DNA of 64,000 nt, taken from Ascarosepion bandense (Eukaryota; Mollusca; Cephalopoda; Sepiida; Sepiidae). Shown in pieces: positions 41,886 to 52,215 of the stretch; the stretch's first letter is position 1, and the number at the start of each line of letters is the position of its first letter. The DNA is taken from NCBI GenBank assembly GCA_037127315.1, contig JBBBDQ010001684.1, positions 3,980,501-4,044,500 of the forward strand, in the 5' to 3' direction. The notes beneath the pieces are model-generated. The model ran no database searches. It was not told where the DNA came from and was given only the letters and a program-made list of their open reading frames with translations. The position numbers and the translations under genes were made by a program.

Positions 41886-42262
41886 AATTGAAAAAGTATA
41901 AATATGGATACACAGAGGACACATGAAAAGAGAAACAGAATTTTTCAACATCATAGTCCAGAGCATCAGAACAAACTACTATAAAGCAAATGCTGACAAA
42001 ACCAATGTAAACAACTGATGCTATCTTTGCAGAGAAAAAGATGACAGTGAATGATTATATAAACGAATGATCAAAAAATAATAGGAACGAAGGAGTGATA
42101 AGGTGAAAACATTCATATGTTGAGAACTGTGCAAATGGTTGGGTTTGACTATGTAAACAAAACAAAAGCTTCCCAGTAAAATAAGAATACAAAAATACTT
42201 TTAGATTTTAAAACCCAGAACAAGCACCACATCCGATTAAGAACTCTGGATCCAGAGTAAAT
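41886..42262 (+). pseudogene. LINE C-terminal zinc-finger remnant
   Basis: The plus strand gives IVQSIRTNYYKANADKTNVN, then CYLCREKDDSE and later KVKTFIC-ELCKWLGL. This parallels the C-terminal region of some LINE-type RT proteins (QALRTN--KA-I-K---CRLC-EKDE; H---CKK-G). Stops and missing histidines show decay. Confidence 0.55.
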
Positions 42263-42905
42263 CTATTCAATAAAATCATCATCTTCAACCAGAGCCACCA
42301 GATTATTTTGGAATCTTCTGCAAATCTTATAGACAGTATCCTTGTTTAAGTTGGTGAATGCTGCCATAATCCTTGCCTTAGGTTCATCTCTGGTGTTACA
42401 AAGAGAGTGTTGGTCCCTTGCTCGATTATGTCTCACACATAATAATCAAGGAAATTACAGTCTGGATGTAAGGGGTGCAGTATTTACAGAAATTGTCTGA
42501 CACCCATGACTGGGATCTCCTTCTTGCATGACATGGTGCAGAATCCTGTTGCTAGGCATAGCATCTTCCAGCAGCCATCCTCTTGATCCAGCACAGCACT
42601 ACAACATCAAGACACTTAATTTAGATATATGTATTGAGTTTGAGGCCCTGTGAGAAGATGAATGAAGGTATAACACCACTATCACTAGCAAACACTCTAA
42701 ACACCATGACGCTGACTGGATATATCATCCAACTGTTTCCGAAATCTTCTGCACTGTCCTCAGACTGAGACCCAAACACTCTGAAATGTTTATATTTGAG
42801 CTTCTGGTATGAATGTCAAGCAGTACAGCATGCTGTTTCCAAATTTCTAGTGAAGTCAATTGTATCAGAGTGCTCTTTTCCCACAGATGATGCCCGACTG
42901 ACCCT
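42263..42905 (-). pseudogene. Mariner/Tc1-superfamily transposase remnant
   Basis: Minus-strand pieces include NINISECLGLSLRTVQKISE (helix-turn-helix-like) and, at the other end, ARIMAAFTNLNKDTVYKICR, RFQNNLVALVEDDDFIE, resembling transposase C-terminal ends (A--AN-N---V---C-RF---IEAV-E--GDFIE). Catalytic blocks are not clear and stops interrupt the frame. The exact family is unsure. Confidence 0.5.
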
Positions 42906-42990
42906 ACTATACTGTGCAGTGAACAAAATCAAAAACAATGTGCATGCACAAAATTAAAAATATAAAATGTCAACAATTTATCCATCGCAT

Positions 42991-42993
<3 letters not shown>

Positions 42994-43040
<47 letters not shown>

Positions 43041-43171
43041 TTAATGTATATTTGGCAGCAATCTTTCTTGTTTCATTAAAAATGATTAACAAGGAAGATT
43101 TTACTCATATTTTTATTTAATTTTTTCAGTATTCTTACATGATGTTTCCTTTTTGATTTAGATAAGAAGTG

Positions 43172-43200
<29 letters not shown>
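42994..43200. repeat. (TA)n arrays around a P3 fragment
   Basis: TA runs at about 42999-43040 and 43178-43200 flank GTATATTTGGCAGCAATCTT, GTTTCATTAAAAATGA, the P3 terminal box. Confidence 0.7.
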
Positions 43201-43205
<5 letters not shown>

Positions 43206-43506
43206 ATCCGCAGACAGATCTGTTTCGCTGTATCACAGCTCATCAGCACGGTTAGACTCCGATTGCTTTTAACCCAGGATTGAAACCCGACGAAGTAGTG
43301 TCAGTCGGCAATTCTACCTCTGGGCTATGGGTGATTGGTAGAAGAAGGCAGACTTTTCTGCATGTATATTATCATTATACATGCCCAATAGCCAGAGTGC
43401 TCTAATTCATTAGTGAATGAGCGATGCATACATGCCAGTGTAGCTACTGTTTTTCAAAGTCTACCATTCTTCCAGAGTGCTCAGTCAGGGTGTAAGAGCA
43501 TAAATA

Positions 43507-43512
<6 letters not shown>
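43197..43512 (-). mobile_element. Retrozyme-like unit (single, complete)
   Basis: A minus-strand unit of about 300 bp, collinear with 13386-13848: GAGCACTCTGGAAGAATGGT, AGACTTTG, CAGTAGCTACACTGGC, GAGCACTCTGGCTATTGGGC, AAAGTCTGCCTTCTTCTAC, GGTAGAATTGCCGACTGAC, TCGGGTTTCAATCCTGGG, then the hammerhead. It lies between two TA arrays (43178-43200 and 43510-43553). No open frame. Confidence 0.7.
43202..43258 (-). ncRNA. Type I hammerhead ribozyme
   Basis: On the minus strand: AGUC (43258-43255), CCGUG, CUGAUGA (43246-43240), stem II GCUGU/ACAGC with loop GAU, GAAA (43226-43223), AC-AGAUCU-GU stem III, and cleavage-site C at 43213. Then UGCGG pairs with CCGUG (two G-U pairs) and GACU pairs with AGUC. 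All invariant core bases are present. Confidence 0.82.

Positions 43513-43553
<41 letters not shown>
43510..43553. repeat. (TA)n microsatellite
   Basis: About 44 bp of TA at the 5' edge of the retrozyme-like unit; a further TA run lies at 43650-43690. Confidence 0.95.
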
Positions 43554-43562
<9 letters not shown>

Positions 43563-43647
43563 AATTATCAGAAAACATCAGTATGTATGTTTAATATAAA
43601 TATGCATAACTATATTCAATAAAACAATTCCATGTTTCTATCTCTCT

Positions 43648-43688
<41 letters not shown>

Positions 43689-43784
43689 TATATATGAGAG
43701 AAAGAAAAAGAAACTGGTACCCACATATTTAAACACTTACAATATTTATAATGTAGAAACATTATAATGCCCCTCAGCATAGAA

Positions 43785-44110
43785 AATATAACTGGCCGGC
43801 TGAATTCAAAATCCAATGAAGCTGCAATCACTTTATGCTATTACCCTTGGAAAAAGTTTCAATCAATATTTTCTCCCCACTAGCTATGGACAAATATTAA
43901 GGTAGACTTGGCTTCTTAAGCTTGTTTAGGCAACTAGTCTAGCTGAATGACAACACTGAATTTAAAAAAAGATAGGGACGACATCGGGAAACCACTCCAA
44001 TAAATTTTCCAAGAACTCATGGCAATTCACAGATAATAAGCATAAAGAACTTGCAGAGAGCCAGGATTGCCTATGAAAAGAAATGGCATTAAAAAAGGAT
44101 TTATACTTAT
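43785..44110 (+). repeat. tRNA-SINE-like sequence, diverged
   Basis: GGCTGAATTCAAAATCC, TACCCTTGGAAAAAGTTTCA, CACTAGCTATGGACAAATAT and GGCAACTAGTCTAG parallel family A. The 3' part (AGAGAGCCAGGATTGCCTAT, then GAAATGGCATT) parallels 47410-47455. Confidence 0.55.
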
Positions 44111-44345
44111 GTAGAATATAATCATGTGAAGATAAGGATAGTGAGCTTGGAGAATTTGATACACACAAGAAATACTGAAGACAAAGTAGACAGGGAGAAA
44201 AAAAGGAATAATCTAACAAACTTTTATAAATGGATGGCAGAACAAATAGAAAGAATAGTGTAAAACCATATTAAGAGCTACAAAGTAGAGGAAGTTGTGG
44301 AGAAACATGATCACTCATATTACAGAAGAAGAGCTCAATGTACAT
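44111..44345 (+). pseudogene. RTE-like LINE C-terminal remnant
   Basis: One frame gives KLWRNMITHITEEEL at about 44290-44335, matching the terminal RKLWRAMI-H--KG-GT of RTE-type proteins in this window (44500 and 62290). Upstream residues are only weakly similar. Confidence 0.5.
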
Positions 44346-44479
44346 ATAGTTTAGCTATTAGCCAACCGATTATCTAAAATGCTTACTGCATAGTGTTTAA
44401 CCTGTATGATTAATATTCATCATTGAATTAAGTGCATTGACATGTGATGGGGGTTTATTGAAAAATAAACATCTACTTC

Positions 44480-45190
44480 TTCTTCTATGTGCCCTGTCCT
44501 TTCAGGACGTAGGCGATCATGGCTTTCCACATCTCCCTATCCCTGGTGGCTCTTAGCACAGTTTTTCCTGTCACACCATGCAACCCACATTCTGTCATCT
44601 ACCTGATCAGGCCCTTCAAATATGTTATCTGCTGCTTTCCCCTGTCTCTTTTTCCCTGTTAGTATCTGGCCTGTTAGTATCAGATTCTCCAAGCCCTCCT
44701 TCCTCATTGCATGTCCCAGGAACTTTAACTGTCTCTTCTTGATGCTCAGCATTAATTTTCTTTTCATTTTCAAAACTTCATCATCATGCTCGATCCATGA
44801 TGTCCGCAGCATCCTTCAGTAAAACCACATTTCAATTGCTTCAAGTTTTTCCTTCATCTTTGATGATATTGTCCAGCATTCACTGCCATAATAAAGAACT
44901 GACATCACATAACAAGTACTCTTTTCTTTGTTTTTAGTGAAATTTTCCTGTTTCTTAATACTTTACTCAACTTCTGAAATGCTTCCTTCACCATGCCAAT
45001 TCGCCTTTGGATCTCTGTTTCACACTTTCCATCTTGTGTTAGAACACTTCTCAGGTATTTAAATTTTTGTACCTGCTGGATTTTAGTATCCCTCACCTGT
45101 ATTTGGCATTTTGGTCTGCCGTTTTTGCTGATGACCATGTTTTTCTTGAAGTTAATTTGTAGTCCTTTCTTGTCACTCTCTATGTGAAAT
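44480..45190 (-). pseudogene. RTE-like LINE reverse transcriptase C-terminal part
   Basis: Minus strand: VISKNGRPKCQIQVRDTKIQ, FKYLRSVLTQDGKCETEIQR, RIGMVKEAFQKLSKVLRNRK, VLYYGSECWTISSKMKEKLE, MLRTSWIEHDDEVLKMKRKL, RQLKFLGHAMRKEGLENLIL and finally REMWKAMIAYVLKGQGT. This is the C-terminal order of RTE-clade RT proteins. A stop near 44815 and a frameshift near 44540 break it. The catalytic RT motifs and endonuclease are absent (5' truncation). The 3' end runs into an AAGAAGAAGTAG repeat, as RTE elements often do. Confidence 0.8.
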
Positions 45191-45399
45191 AAATGATTAT
45201 TCTTAATTAAGTGACAAAATTATTGATGTGCTTATGCACCCCATAGTTTTTAGCATAGTATAAAATAGCATGTATATATATGTATTATCTCTACATATGT
45301 GAAGATTCTGAAAAGTTCAGAGCCTAACCTACTTCATAAAATCTTGCCACTTGACTAAACAGCAAGAGGCTGAGAACTTTTAAGCCTTCTATAAAATGC

Positions 45400-45640
45400 A
45401 ACATACTTCAACATACATTGTTATGTCTTCACTCTTCAGGATTCATTGCTTGAAAAAAAATGCAATAGAATTAATGTGGGGGGAGCTTGTCACTTGGCTG
45501 ACCAGTGTTAGTTCAGCCATGCAACCTTAAAGTTTTGTGAGAATTATTGTAATGTCTTCTCTCTTCAGGATTCTTTGCTTGAGAAAAAAAGCAAAAGTCC
45601 CTGAAGAGTGAAGGCATTACAATAATGACAAGCCTCTTAA
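45400..45640. repeat. Repeated CTCTTCAGGATTC motif and hairpin
   Basis: TGTTATGTCTTCACTCTTCA (45420) and TGTAATGTCTTCTCTCTTCA (45550) are direct repeats. The second pairs with TGAAGAGTGAAGGCATTACA (45603) as a ~35-bp imperfect hairpin. Confidence 0.7.
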
Positions 45641-45913
45641 CATTAATTCTAATTCTTTTAAAGCTTTATTCTTATTTAGATAACAAGCAATTTATAACAA
45701 AAAAATCTGCTTGCCTAAAATGATTTTCCTGCAGTAAATTACTGCAAAAAAAAAAAACAATAAACAAACAAAAATCTTGGCACTAAATATCACGATAATT
45801 TAATACTATATATATATATAGTGATATTTATAGTGAAATATCACTATAAATATCACTATAAATATACATTGGAGTGATATTTAGTGCCAAAATTGTTGGG
45901 TTTTTTTTTAGTG

Positions 45914-45954
<41 letters not shown>

Positions 45955-46046
45955 ACTGCAGGAAAATCATTTTAGGCAAGCAGATTTTTTTGTTATAAAT
46001 TGCTTGTTATCTAAATAAGAATAAAGCTTTAAAAGAATTAGAATTA

Positions 46047-46050
<4 letters not shown>
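45637..46050. repeat. Inverted repeat with 100-bp identical arms
   Basis: ACATTAATTCTAATTCTTTT through CTGCAGTAAA (45637-45737) is matched by its reverse complement at about 45952-46052. An inner pair TTGGCACTAAATATCAC/GTGATATTTAGTGCCAA lies inside, with AT-rich short repeats and a TA array (45916-45952) between. Confidence 0.85.
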
Positions 46051-46086
<36 letters not shown>

Positions 46087-46088
46087 TA

Positions 46089-46464
46089 CTGGTCATAATT
46101 ATTAGGCCACCGAAGCTTTTAAAAAAATGATGTATTTCATACTATTTTTAGAATATATTTCCAAGTGGATAATTCTAAATGAAAATAGAATGGTTCTTTT
46201 ATTAATACTGCACAATAACATGTGCATCAAATGAACTGTACTGGTGTCCAGTTTTTGTGCACTCTTCCCCATGCTAGTCTCTTCTTTTTATTGGATGGCT
46301 GAAGCAAAGGCTTTCTAGCTGCCTTATAAAATTTTGCAAAGTAATAATAACAAAAGAATCATTCTATTTTAATTTAGAATTATCCACTTGGCAATAAATA
46401 CTAAAAATAGTATGAAATACACCATTTTTTTAAAAAACTGGGGTGGCCTAATAGTTATGGCCGG
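46089..46464. mobile_element. Tc1/mariner-type MITE, 376 bp
   Basis: Terminal inverted repeats of about 115 bp start CTGGTCATAATTATTAGGCC on the left and, reversed, CCGGCCATAACTATTAGGCC on the right. TA lies immediately outside both ends (46087-46088 and 46465-46466). The centre (GTCCAGTTTTTGTGCACTCT) has no coding frame. Confidence 0.85.
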
Positions 46465-46466
46465 TA

Positions 46467-46785
46467 GTATATATAGTCATCCTCAGACAGATCTGTTTCA
46501 CTGTATCACAGCTCATCAGTATGGTGAGACATTTGATTGCTTCTAACCAGAATCGAAACCCAATCAAATTGACATCAGCTGGCAATTCTCAATTCTAACT
46601 CTGAGCTAAGGGCATTTGGTAGAGAAAGCCAAACCTTAGCATGTTATATACAATTTAAACACATGCCAGTAGCTGAGAGTGTTCAAATTACTGAATGAAT
46701 GATGAGTAAATGAATGAGTAGCTACTGTTTTTTAAAGTCTACCATTCCTCCATAGTGTTCAATCAGCGTGCAAGAGTGAAAAAAA
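46467..46785 (-). mobile_element. Retrozyme-like unit, decayed
   Basis: Minus-strand unit collinear with 43197-43512: AGACTTTAAAAAACAGTAGC, GGTTTGGCTTTCTCTACC, GTCAGCTGATGTCAATTTG-like words and a terminal hammerhead. It directly follows the MITE's right TA. Confidence 0.65.
46475..46531 (-). ncRNA. Type I hammerhead ribozyme, decayed
   Basis: Core CUGAUGA (46519-46513), GAAA and GUC are intact on the minus strand. Stem I is weakened (CCAUA opposite UGAGG) and stem II has a G-U pair. Confidence 0.6.
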
Positions 46786-46899
46786 TATATATATAGGAAA
46801 TAATGAAAAACCCTTAAAAACAGAGAATAATCCAAATAATTTATCTAATTAATACAAAATATTAAATAGATAAAATAGAGAGCTCAATGGATATTATTC

Positions 46900-46909
46900 T
46901 CTGTCTGTT

Positions 46910-46953
<44 letters not shown>
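46900..46953. repeat. (TC)n(TA)n microsatellite
   Basis: About 28 bp of TC then about 22 bp of TA. Confidence 0.9.
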
Positions 46954-47154
46954 AGTTTAGCCCTTTTCATGGAATGAACAGATACTACACTCTAATCCAA
47001 AGAAGATAGTTGGGGAGTGACAGAGATTCTAAACAGATGACACAGTTACTACAATGATCCTAAGTAGATGTGCTGATCCCCATGTAAATAATGCTGTTAT
47101 TTTTTATGAGTACAATATCATATGTGAAAAGTGTAACAGCTATTAGAATATAAA

Positions 47155-47470
47155 ATGAAATCATCAAGTTCGAATCCTAGCCTAATCTATTGAATTCACT
47201 TTTGTATAAATGTCCTTGGAAAAGGAATAAACCCATATGTTCTCCAAACTACAGGTTAAATAGCAGAGCAAAGTGAGCTTATAATCTTTTGTTAGCAGCC
47301 AGTCTAGAAGAAGTTAAATCTAAATTCAAAACTCTAGTGAGTGAAGGAAACGCGAAACCTTCCCAAGATATTATTATTGCAATTCATACAGATTAAAAAG
47401 AAGAAAAAGTGGAGGGTCATGACTGCCTATATTATAATAGGACATGGCATTTAAAAAAAGAAAAACAAAA
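47155..47470 (+). repeat. tRNA-SINE-like sequence
   Basis: CAAGTTCGAATCCTAGCC is a good B-box. GAATTCACTTTTGTATAAAT, GTCCTTGGAAAAGGAATAAA and GCAGCCAGTCTAG match the family A body. The 3' part matches 43985-44100. Confidence 0.65.
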
Positions 47471-47557
47471 CTATGTTGTAGTTTAGCTTGGTGAACAAAG
47501 TTTTGAAAAGATTTCACACACCATTGCAGATTCTCAGATGATTAATGAAGCTCACGG

Positions 47558-47559
47558 TA

Positions 47560-47600
<41 letters not shown>
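47558..47600. repeat. (TA)n microsatellite
   Basis: About 42 bp of TA. Confidence 0.95.
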
Positions 47601-47602
<2 letters not shown>

Positions 47603-48394
47603 AGAGAGAATGAGCATAATACAGAGAAAATATAGGATTACGCCTTTTCGTCTCATTTTGTAAGAGATTTAGCATTTCTACAGGCAGATAATTGTGCTTT
47701 CAATACCTACATCTGTATTATGCAAAAAGAATAAATGCTTTGGAAGAGAGTTAGCAAGTTTCTATTCAGAATGAGCTTAGCAAAATAAATACCTTAAAAA
47801 TAAATAAAATATTTAAATCAATTTATCTTTAAAATGAATAAGTTTTTCAGATTTCCTGATTCCATTCTCTGTAGTTCTTGCTTTGTTACCAATTCCAAAT
47901 GCAAAATTCTATAACCTGCCACCTTTTTGGATTTCTTCCTTTATATAAATGTACAGTAATCAAATCAACCAATAATTGCTCCAATTGAAGGGACAATGTA
48001 ATAAGCTCTATATTCTGCTGGAATGTGGTTTTTCAAATAAACCTTTTGTAAGAAGGCCATTTTGAGAATGTATTGACCTTCATCTCACAATAGATTAGCC
48101 TTTGGAAAGGCAGAGATTCTGACAGTATCCTCTTTTAACAGATTTATTAAATCTTGTTCTGCTTTCATCAGTAATTTAATATGCTGCAACGAAAGTCGAA
48201 AAGAATTGAAATTGGTAGCTTGGGTTTGTTTTATTTAAAGAAGCATTGTCAATGACTTTATGTCGATCTGAAGTAGAAAGGAGGAATACCTAAGGCAACC
48301 AGATATGTCCATGTTTATGGCTGGGTTTGGGCATTTAAAACATACACACTGTTTATACTTTTAGGCAAAACATGGACATGACGTTTTTAAAGAA
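47601..48394. other. Unassigned sequence
   Basis: Nothing recognised. Confidence 0.35.
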
Positions 48395-48645
48395 AAAGTC
48401 AAGTACCATACATGCTTGGATGATCGATGTTTCTTTTAACTCATGGGTGACTCGGTAGAAGATTTCTTGCAGAAGGATTTTTCAGTGGTAGACAGGTTAT
48501 TAAGTAAAGCTATAGGGAGATGATATGGAGTCTGATCTTTTCCAAGGGTATTTGTACATAAGTGAGTGAAATGGACCAGGCCTGAGATTTTTACTCCACT
48601 CCTTAATTTTTTATTATGCACTGTTACCCATTATATAACGACCTG
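48395..48645 (-). repeat. Family A-like SINE, diverged
   Basis: ACCATACATGCTTGGATGAT, CAGTGGTAGACAGG, TTTCCAAGGGTATTTGTACA and CTGTTACCCATTATATAACG follow the family A order on the minus strand. Confidence 0.6.
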
Positions 48646-48739
48646 CATTCTTTGTAAAGAAAACAGAACTTATTAAAGCAATGTAATATAACCAGAACAT
48701 CTATCATAGAACATATATGGGAACTTGTATGACATTGAC

Positions 48740-49475
48740 TGCTTTTATGTGCCATGTCTATTCAGGATATCCACAATTTCTTATCTCTTAAAACATTAAA
48801 TAATGTTCAACCCCCTAGTATCCTGCCACCTTCCGATTCTGCCATTCGCTTACATAAGCTCATTATGTCTCTTGCTGCTTCACTTTACCTTTGTTACCTT
48901 CAATATATCCTTTGAGTGCTAGATTCTCCAAGCCTTCTTTCCTCATTATCTGTCTGAATTTAAAAAAAAAAAGGTGTCCTTTTTTTTATGTTTTTCTTAA
49001 AGTTACATTGTTCCATTCATGGTATTCTCAGCATCCTTCTGTAAAACCACATGTTTGTTGCCTCAAGTTACTTCTTTATCTGTGAAGATATTGTACAGCA
49101 TTTACCGGTATTTTGGATGTTTGATATTACAGAGCAGTTCAGCTCTCTTTTCACTTTTTAAGCCTTTTTTTTTTTTTGTTTCTTTAGTGTGCGGACAACA
49201 TTTTTGCTATTTGTATGTATCTTCAGATTTCTCTGCCACATTCTCCATTGTCTGTTAAACAATTCCTTGATATATTTCCGTATTGTTTGATTCTAACATT
49301 TTCATCATGTTGCTCACACCTTGGACTATCCCTTTTGCTATATCTTGTGGCTTCTTGTAATTGGTAATTAGTCCTTTCTTACGGCTTTCTTTTCTTCTCT
49401 TACCTAAGAGTTCCAAAGTTTCATTTCAGCATGTGCTATAAATATGTTGTCAACATATCTTACATTGTTAAGACT
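48740..49475 (-). pseudogene. RTE-like LINE remnant
   Basis: Aligns with 44480-45190 at the DNA level: ATGTGCCATGTCTATTCAGG, AGATTCTCCAAGCCTTCTTT, CCTCATTATCTGTC, ATTCTCAGCATCCTTCTGTA, AAACCACATG and GCCTCAAGTT. Coding is shattered, but the order is preserved. Confidence 0.65.
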
Positions 49476-49582
49476 TTGTCCACTAATAACAAAATTCTGG
49501 TAGGATGAGAAATTCAGAAGTTAGAGAAATGGTGTTTGCATGAACTCCCAGAAAGGAACATTGACTAACACTTGTTTTTATT

Positions 49583-49690
49583 TCCTTTAAACACTAGTTT
49601 TTATTTCCCTTCTTTGTGTGGTAACCACTTGTTTTTATTTCCTTTCTCTGTGTGGTAACCATTTGTTTTTATTTCCTTTCTTTGTGTGGC
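49583..49690. repeat. Tandem repeat, 34-bp unit, three copies
   Basis: The unit TTTTTATTTCCTTTCTTTGT, GTGGTAACCACTTG recurs with period 34; junction words GTGTGG at 49616, 49650 and 49684. Confidence 0.85.
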
Positions 49691-49849
49691 AAAAATAGTA
49701 ATTTTTGGACTAGATAGCCACTGGCCATAGAAAATAGATTTATTATGACAATTGTTAAATGGGGCAGAGTTGCTTGTTAATTTTGATACCTTCAGAATAA
49801 AACTGCTCTGTTTATACATATAAGAATTTTTTTGATATCCATCAGCATG

Positions 49850-50215
49850 GTTGATGCTAACTGTTACGATGCCCTCCTACGAGGAATGGACGCTTCCTCT
49901 TGTTATATGTAGTTACCTGTGTGACTTCTGGAGAGCAATCAACAGAAAGAGTGAATGAAGGCAGTCAAGTAGAGCAGTTAATGGCAGTTGACGACAGCTA
50001 CTAGTCAGGCAGTGGGCAGCATGGTAATACCTTCAGACTGGCTTATTTCTATATTACTTATTATTAACGCTTTCTTTGATTATCTTGTTTCTTGTTATAC
50101 TCATGCACTATTTTGAACCTACCATCTTGTTCCTTTTCTTACTTCCAGAACAAACCGGTTGCTACAACTTTGCAGCAAAGTTTCACCACAACTCTACAAC
50201 AAATTGGCAACAAAG
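49850..50215 (+). mobile_element. Possible Gypsy-type LTR and leader
   Basis: TGTTACGATGCCCTCCTACG starts a less AT-rich block, and GGTTGCTACAACTTTGCAGC then AATTGGCAACAAAGATCCAC resembles an LTR end followed by a leader with a TGGCRACAA-like word. No gag follows; a LINE fragment begins at 50216. Tentative. Confidence 0.35.
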
Positions 50216-50358
50216 ATCCACAACAACCTTTTAGGGAAGTGACTCATTGGATTTGCTTGGACTTTTCTGCTGACATGAAGTGGAACGGACATATTGAATC
50301 AAGTTTTTAGCTATTGTCAGGTTCACTGTGTCGTGCTAGATAATTTTTCTTGACAGAA
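50216..50358 (+). pseudogene. LINE RT fragment, 5' of Helitron insertion
   Basis: The plus strand reads LDFSADMKWNGHIESS, then LLSGSLCRAR and FFLTES, matching LGLTLSADLK---YV-SIA and CRAQKFFPSES of the LINE at 22640-24910. The frame stops at the Helitron start. Confidence 0.75.
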
Positions 50359-51070
50359 TCTAAACTTATTTATAAATGGAACTTTGTGTGTGTGTGTCCA
50401 TTACCTTTAGACTCTGAAACGGCTGAACTGATTTTCTTGAAAATTTACACAGTTGTACTATAAGCGTCTGCAAGTGTTCTTAGCTAGGTTTGGTGTCAAG
50501 GTACCCCCGATAAATATCAAAAACTGATAATCGAAAAAATCGGGTTATAGAAGGAGTGGTCCGATTTTATTCAAATTTGATACACTCATAGACAAAGACA
50601 TAAGAAACAATATTCAGAAGTTTCAAGGTTGCAGTTCTTACAATAGTGCAAAAAATCGATAATATATATATACATATATAAAAGGCAAGATGTTTGTGTG
50701 TGTGTCTGTTTATCTGCCTGTATGTCTGTATTTTTTCCAGACCTTTTATTTTAGTTTTTGCTTTGGGTTTGGCTCTAAGTAGGTATAATTGTAGTTCTTA
50801 GTCTCAGCCATGATACCAATTACTTAGAGGGCTTATTTAGCCTTAAAAATTCAGTTTACGGCGAAAAGAACTTATTTGATATCAATACCAGGAAATCAAA
50901 ATTTGACTTACATCCATTCATTTTTCTTTCATTCTATGGTTTCGCTTTAACTAGAAACAACTATTGCTTTTTAGTCCTTCATGCTAACGTCCAAAGAGTC
51001 TGATCTCCAGGACCATGGATTAGTTTTAAAGCTTTCATTACACCCAAGCAATGCCGGGCTATACTGATAG
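50359..51070 (+). mobile_element. Non-autonomous Helitron-like element, copy 2 (712 bp)
   Basis: It starts TCTAAACTTATTTATAAATG and ends GCAATGCCGGGCTATACTGATAG. Host A precedes and host T follows; the element end is CTGATAG rather than CTGCTAG. It is collinear with 10934-11653. It sits inside a LINE coding region, with no target duplication. Confidence 0.8.
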
Positions 51071-51365
51071 TCTCACATATTTATAAGACTACCATTCATC
51101 CTTGCTTTGAATATTGTTACCACATATGATCTGGCACTCCCGCTATAGATTTAGAGATTCTTGATAAATTCCCAAGAAGAATTTACAATGTTATTAGTCA
51201 TAAATCGCAGCTTCAGTCACTTTCTCACCAATGTAATGCAGCTTTTATGTACCTTTTTTTATTAAAACTTTAATGGTAATTGTTCTGATGAACTTTCCTA
51301 TCTAGATTTTATGAGTGTAAGTGCAGTACTAGACTGGCAGTAAAGTTTCATGTAAACCTCATCTT
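51071..51365 (+). pseudogene. LINE RT fragment, 3' of Helitron insertion
   Basis: The plus strand reads YKTTIHPCFEYCYHI, stop, SGTPAIDLEILDKFPRRIYN and then SQLQSLSHQCNAA, matching YKSTIHPCIEYC--I-SGAPAI and LQSLSHRRDV of the reference LINE. It continues from 50358. Confidence 0.75.
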
Positions 51366-51454
51366 AAAAGAAAAAATTCAAAATAAAGAAAAAATTGAAA
51401 TATGGCAAGATCAAGTCTGACATATCTACCCAAATCTTCTTTGATATTTTTTCT

Positions 51455-52215
51455 TTTGATTTATTTCACCCCAAGTAAAGCAATAAAGCCTCTAAGACAT
51501 AAGGGGTTACTCAGTGTTAGAGAATATGATAAAAAATTATTAAGGAAAAAAAAACAATAATGAAATATGAATTAAGACAGAAGATAATAATAGATATAAA
51601 TTTCTAAAGGTCAAAGTTGACAGGGAAGCAAGAAGCTGGAAGAGAGTTCCACAAGTGAGAAGTGTAACAGAAGGAACTATCAGCATAGAACAGCATATGG
51701 TTAAGCCTAGATGTTTCAACTATAAAATAATGAGACCTTGCCGGGGAAGCAAGAAGCTGGAAGAGAGTTTCACAAGCGTGAAGTTGTGACAGAAGAGACT
51801 ATTAGCAGAGAACTTAGAGTTACATCTAGACATTTCAAATATAAAATAATGAGCTTGCCGAGGAAGTAAGAAGTTGGAAGTGAGGTCCACAAGTGAGAAG
51901 TGTGAAAGAAGAAATTATTAGCACTTATTGTTACATCAAGACATTGTTGAGGTTTTGCCAGGAAAGCAATAAGCTAGAAGAGGGTTCCACAAGCAAGAAG
52001 TTTGATAGACGAAAGTATTAGCATAGAACTTATGGTTCCATCTAGCCATTTTAATTGTAAAATGGTGAGATCTTGCCAGGGAAGCAAGAAACCAGAAGAG
52101 CATTCACCAAGTGGGAAGTTTGATGGAAGCAGCTATTAGCCTAGAACTCATAGTTGTATCTATCCATTTCAATTGTCAAATCACAAGACCTTGTCACTAA
52201 TCTTGCACTTTTCTT
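51455..52215 (-). repeat. LINE 3' fragment expanded into a ~115-bp x 5 tandem array
   Basis: The left end is a LINE tail (CACCCCAAGTAAAGCAATAAA). From about 51610 to 52195, five diverged units of 100-120 bp each start AGGGAAGCAAGAAGCTGGAA-like and include AGAGTTCCACAAG, GAAGTGTGA, TTATTAGCATAGAACTTA and CATTTCAA-TATAAAAT, then end GAGACCTTGCC. The unit matches LINE C-terminal sequence once only in other copies (for example 34920-35050). Confidence 0.8.

Noticed and set aside
49019..49258. 79-aa plus-strand cysteine/phenylalanine-rich protein
   Set aside because: Antisense to the RTE remnant at 48740-49475.
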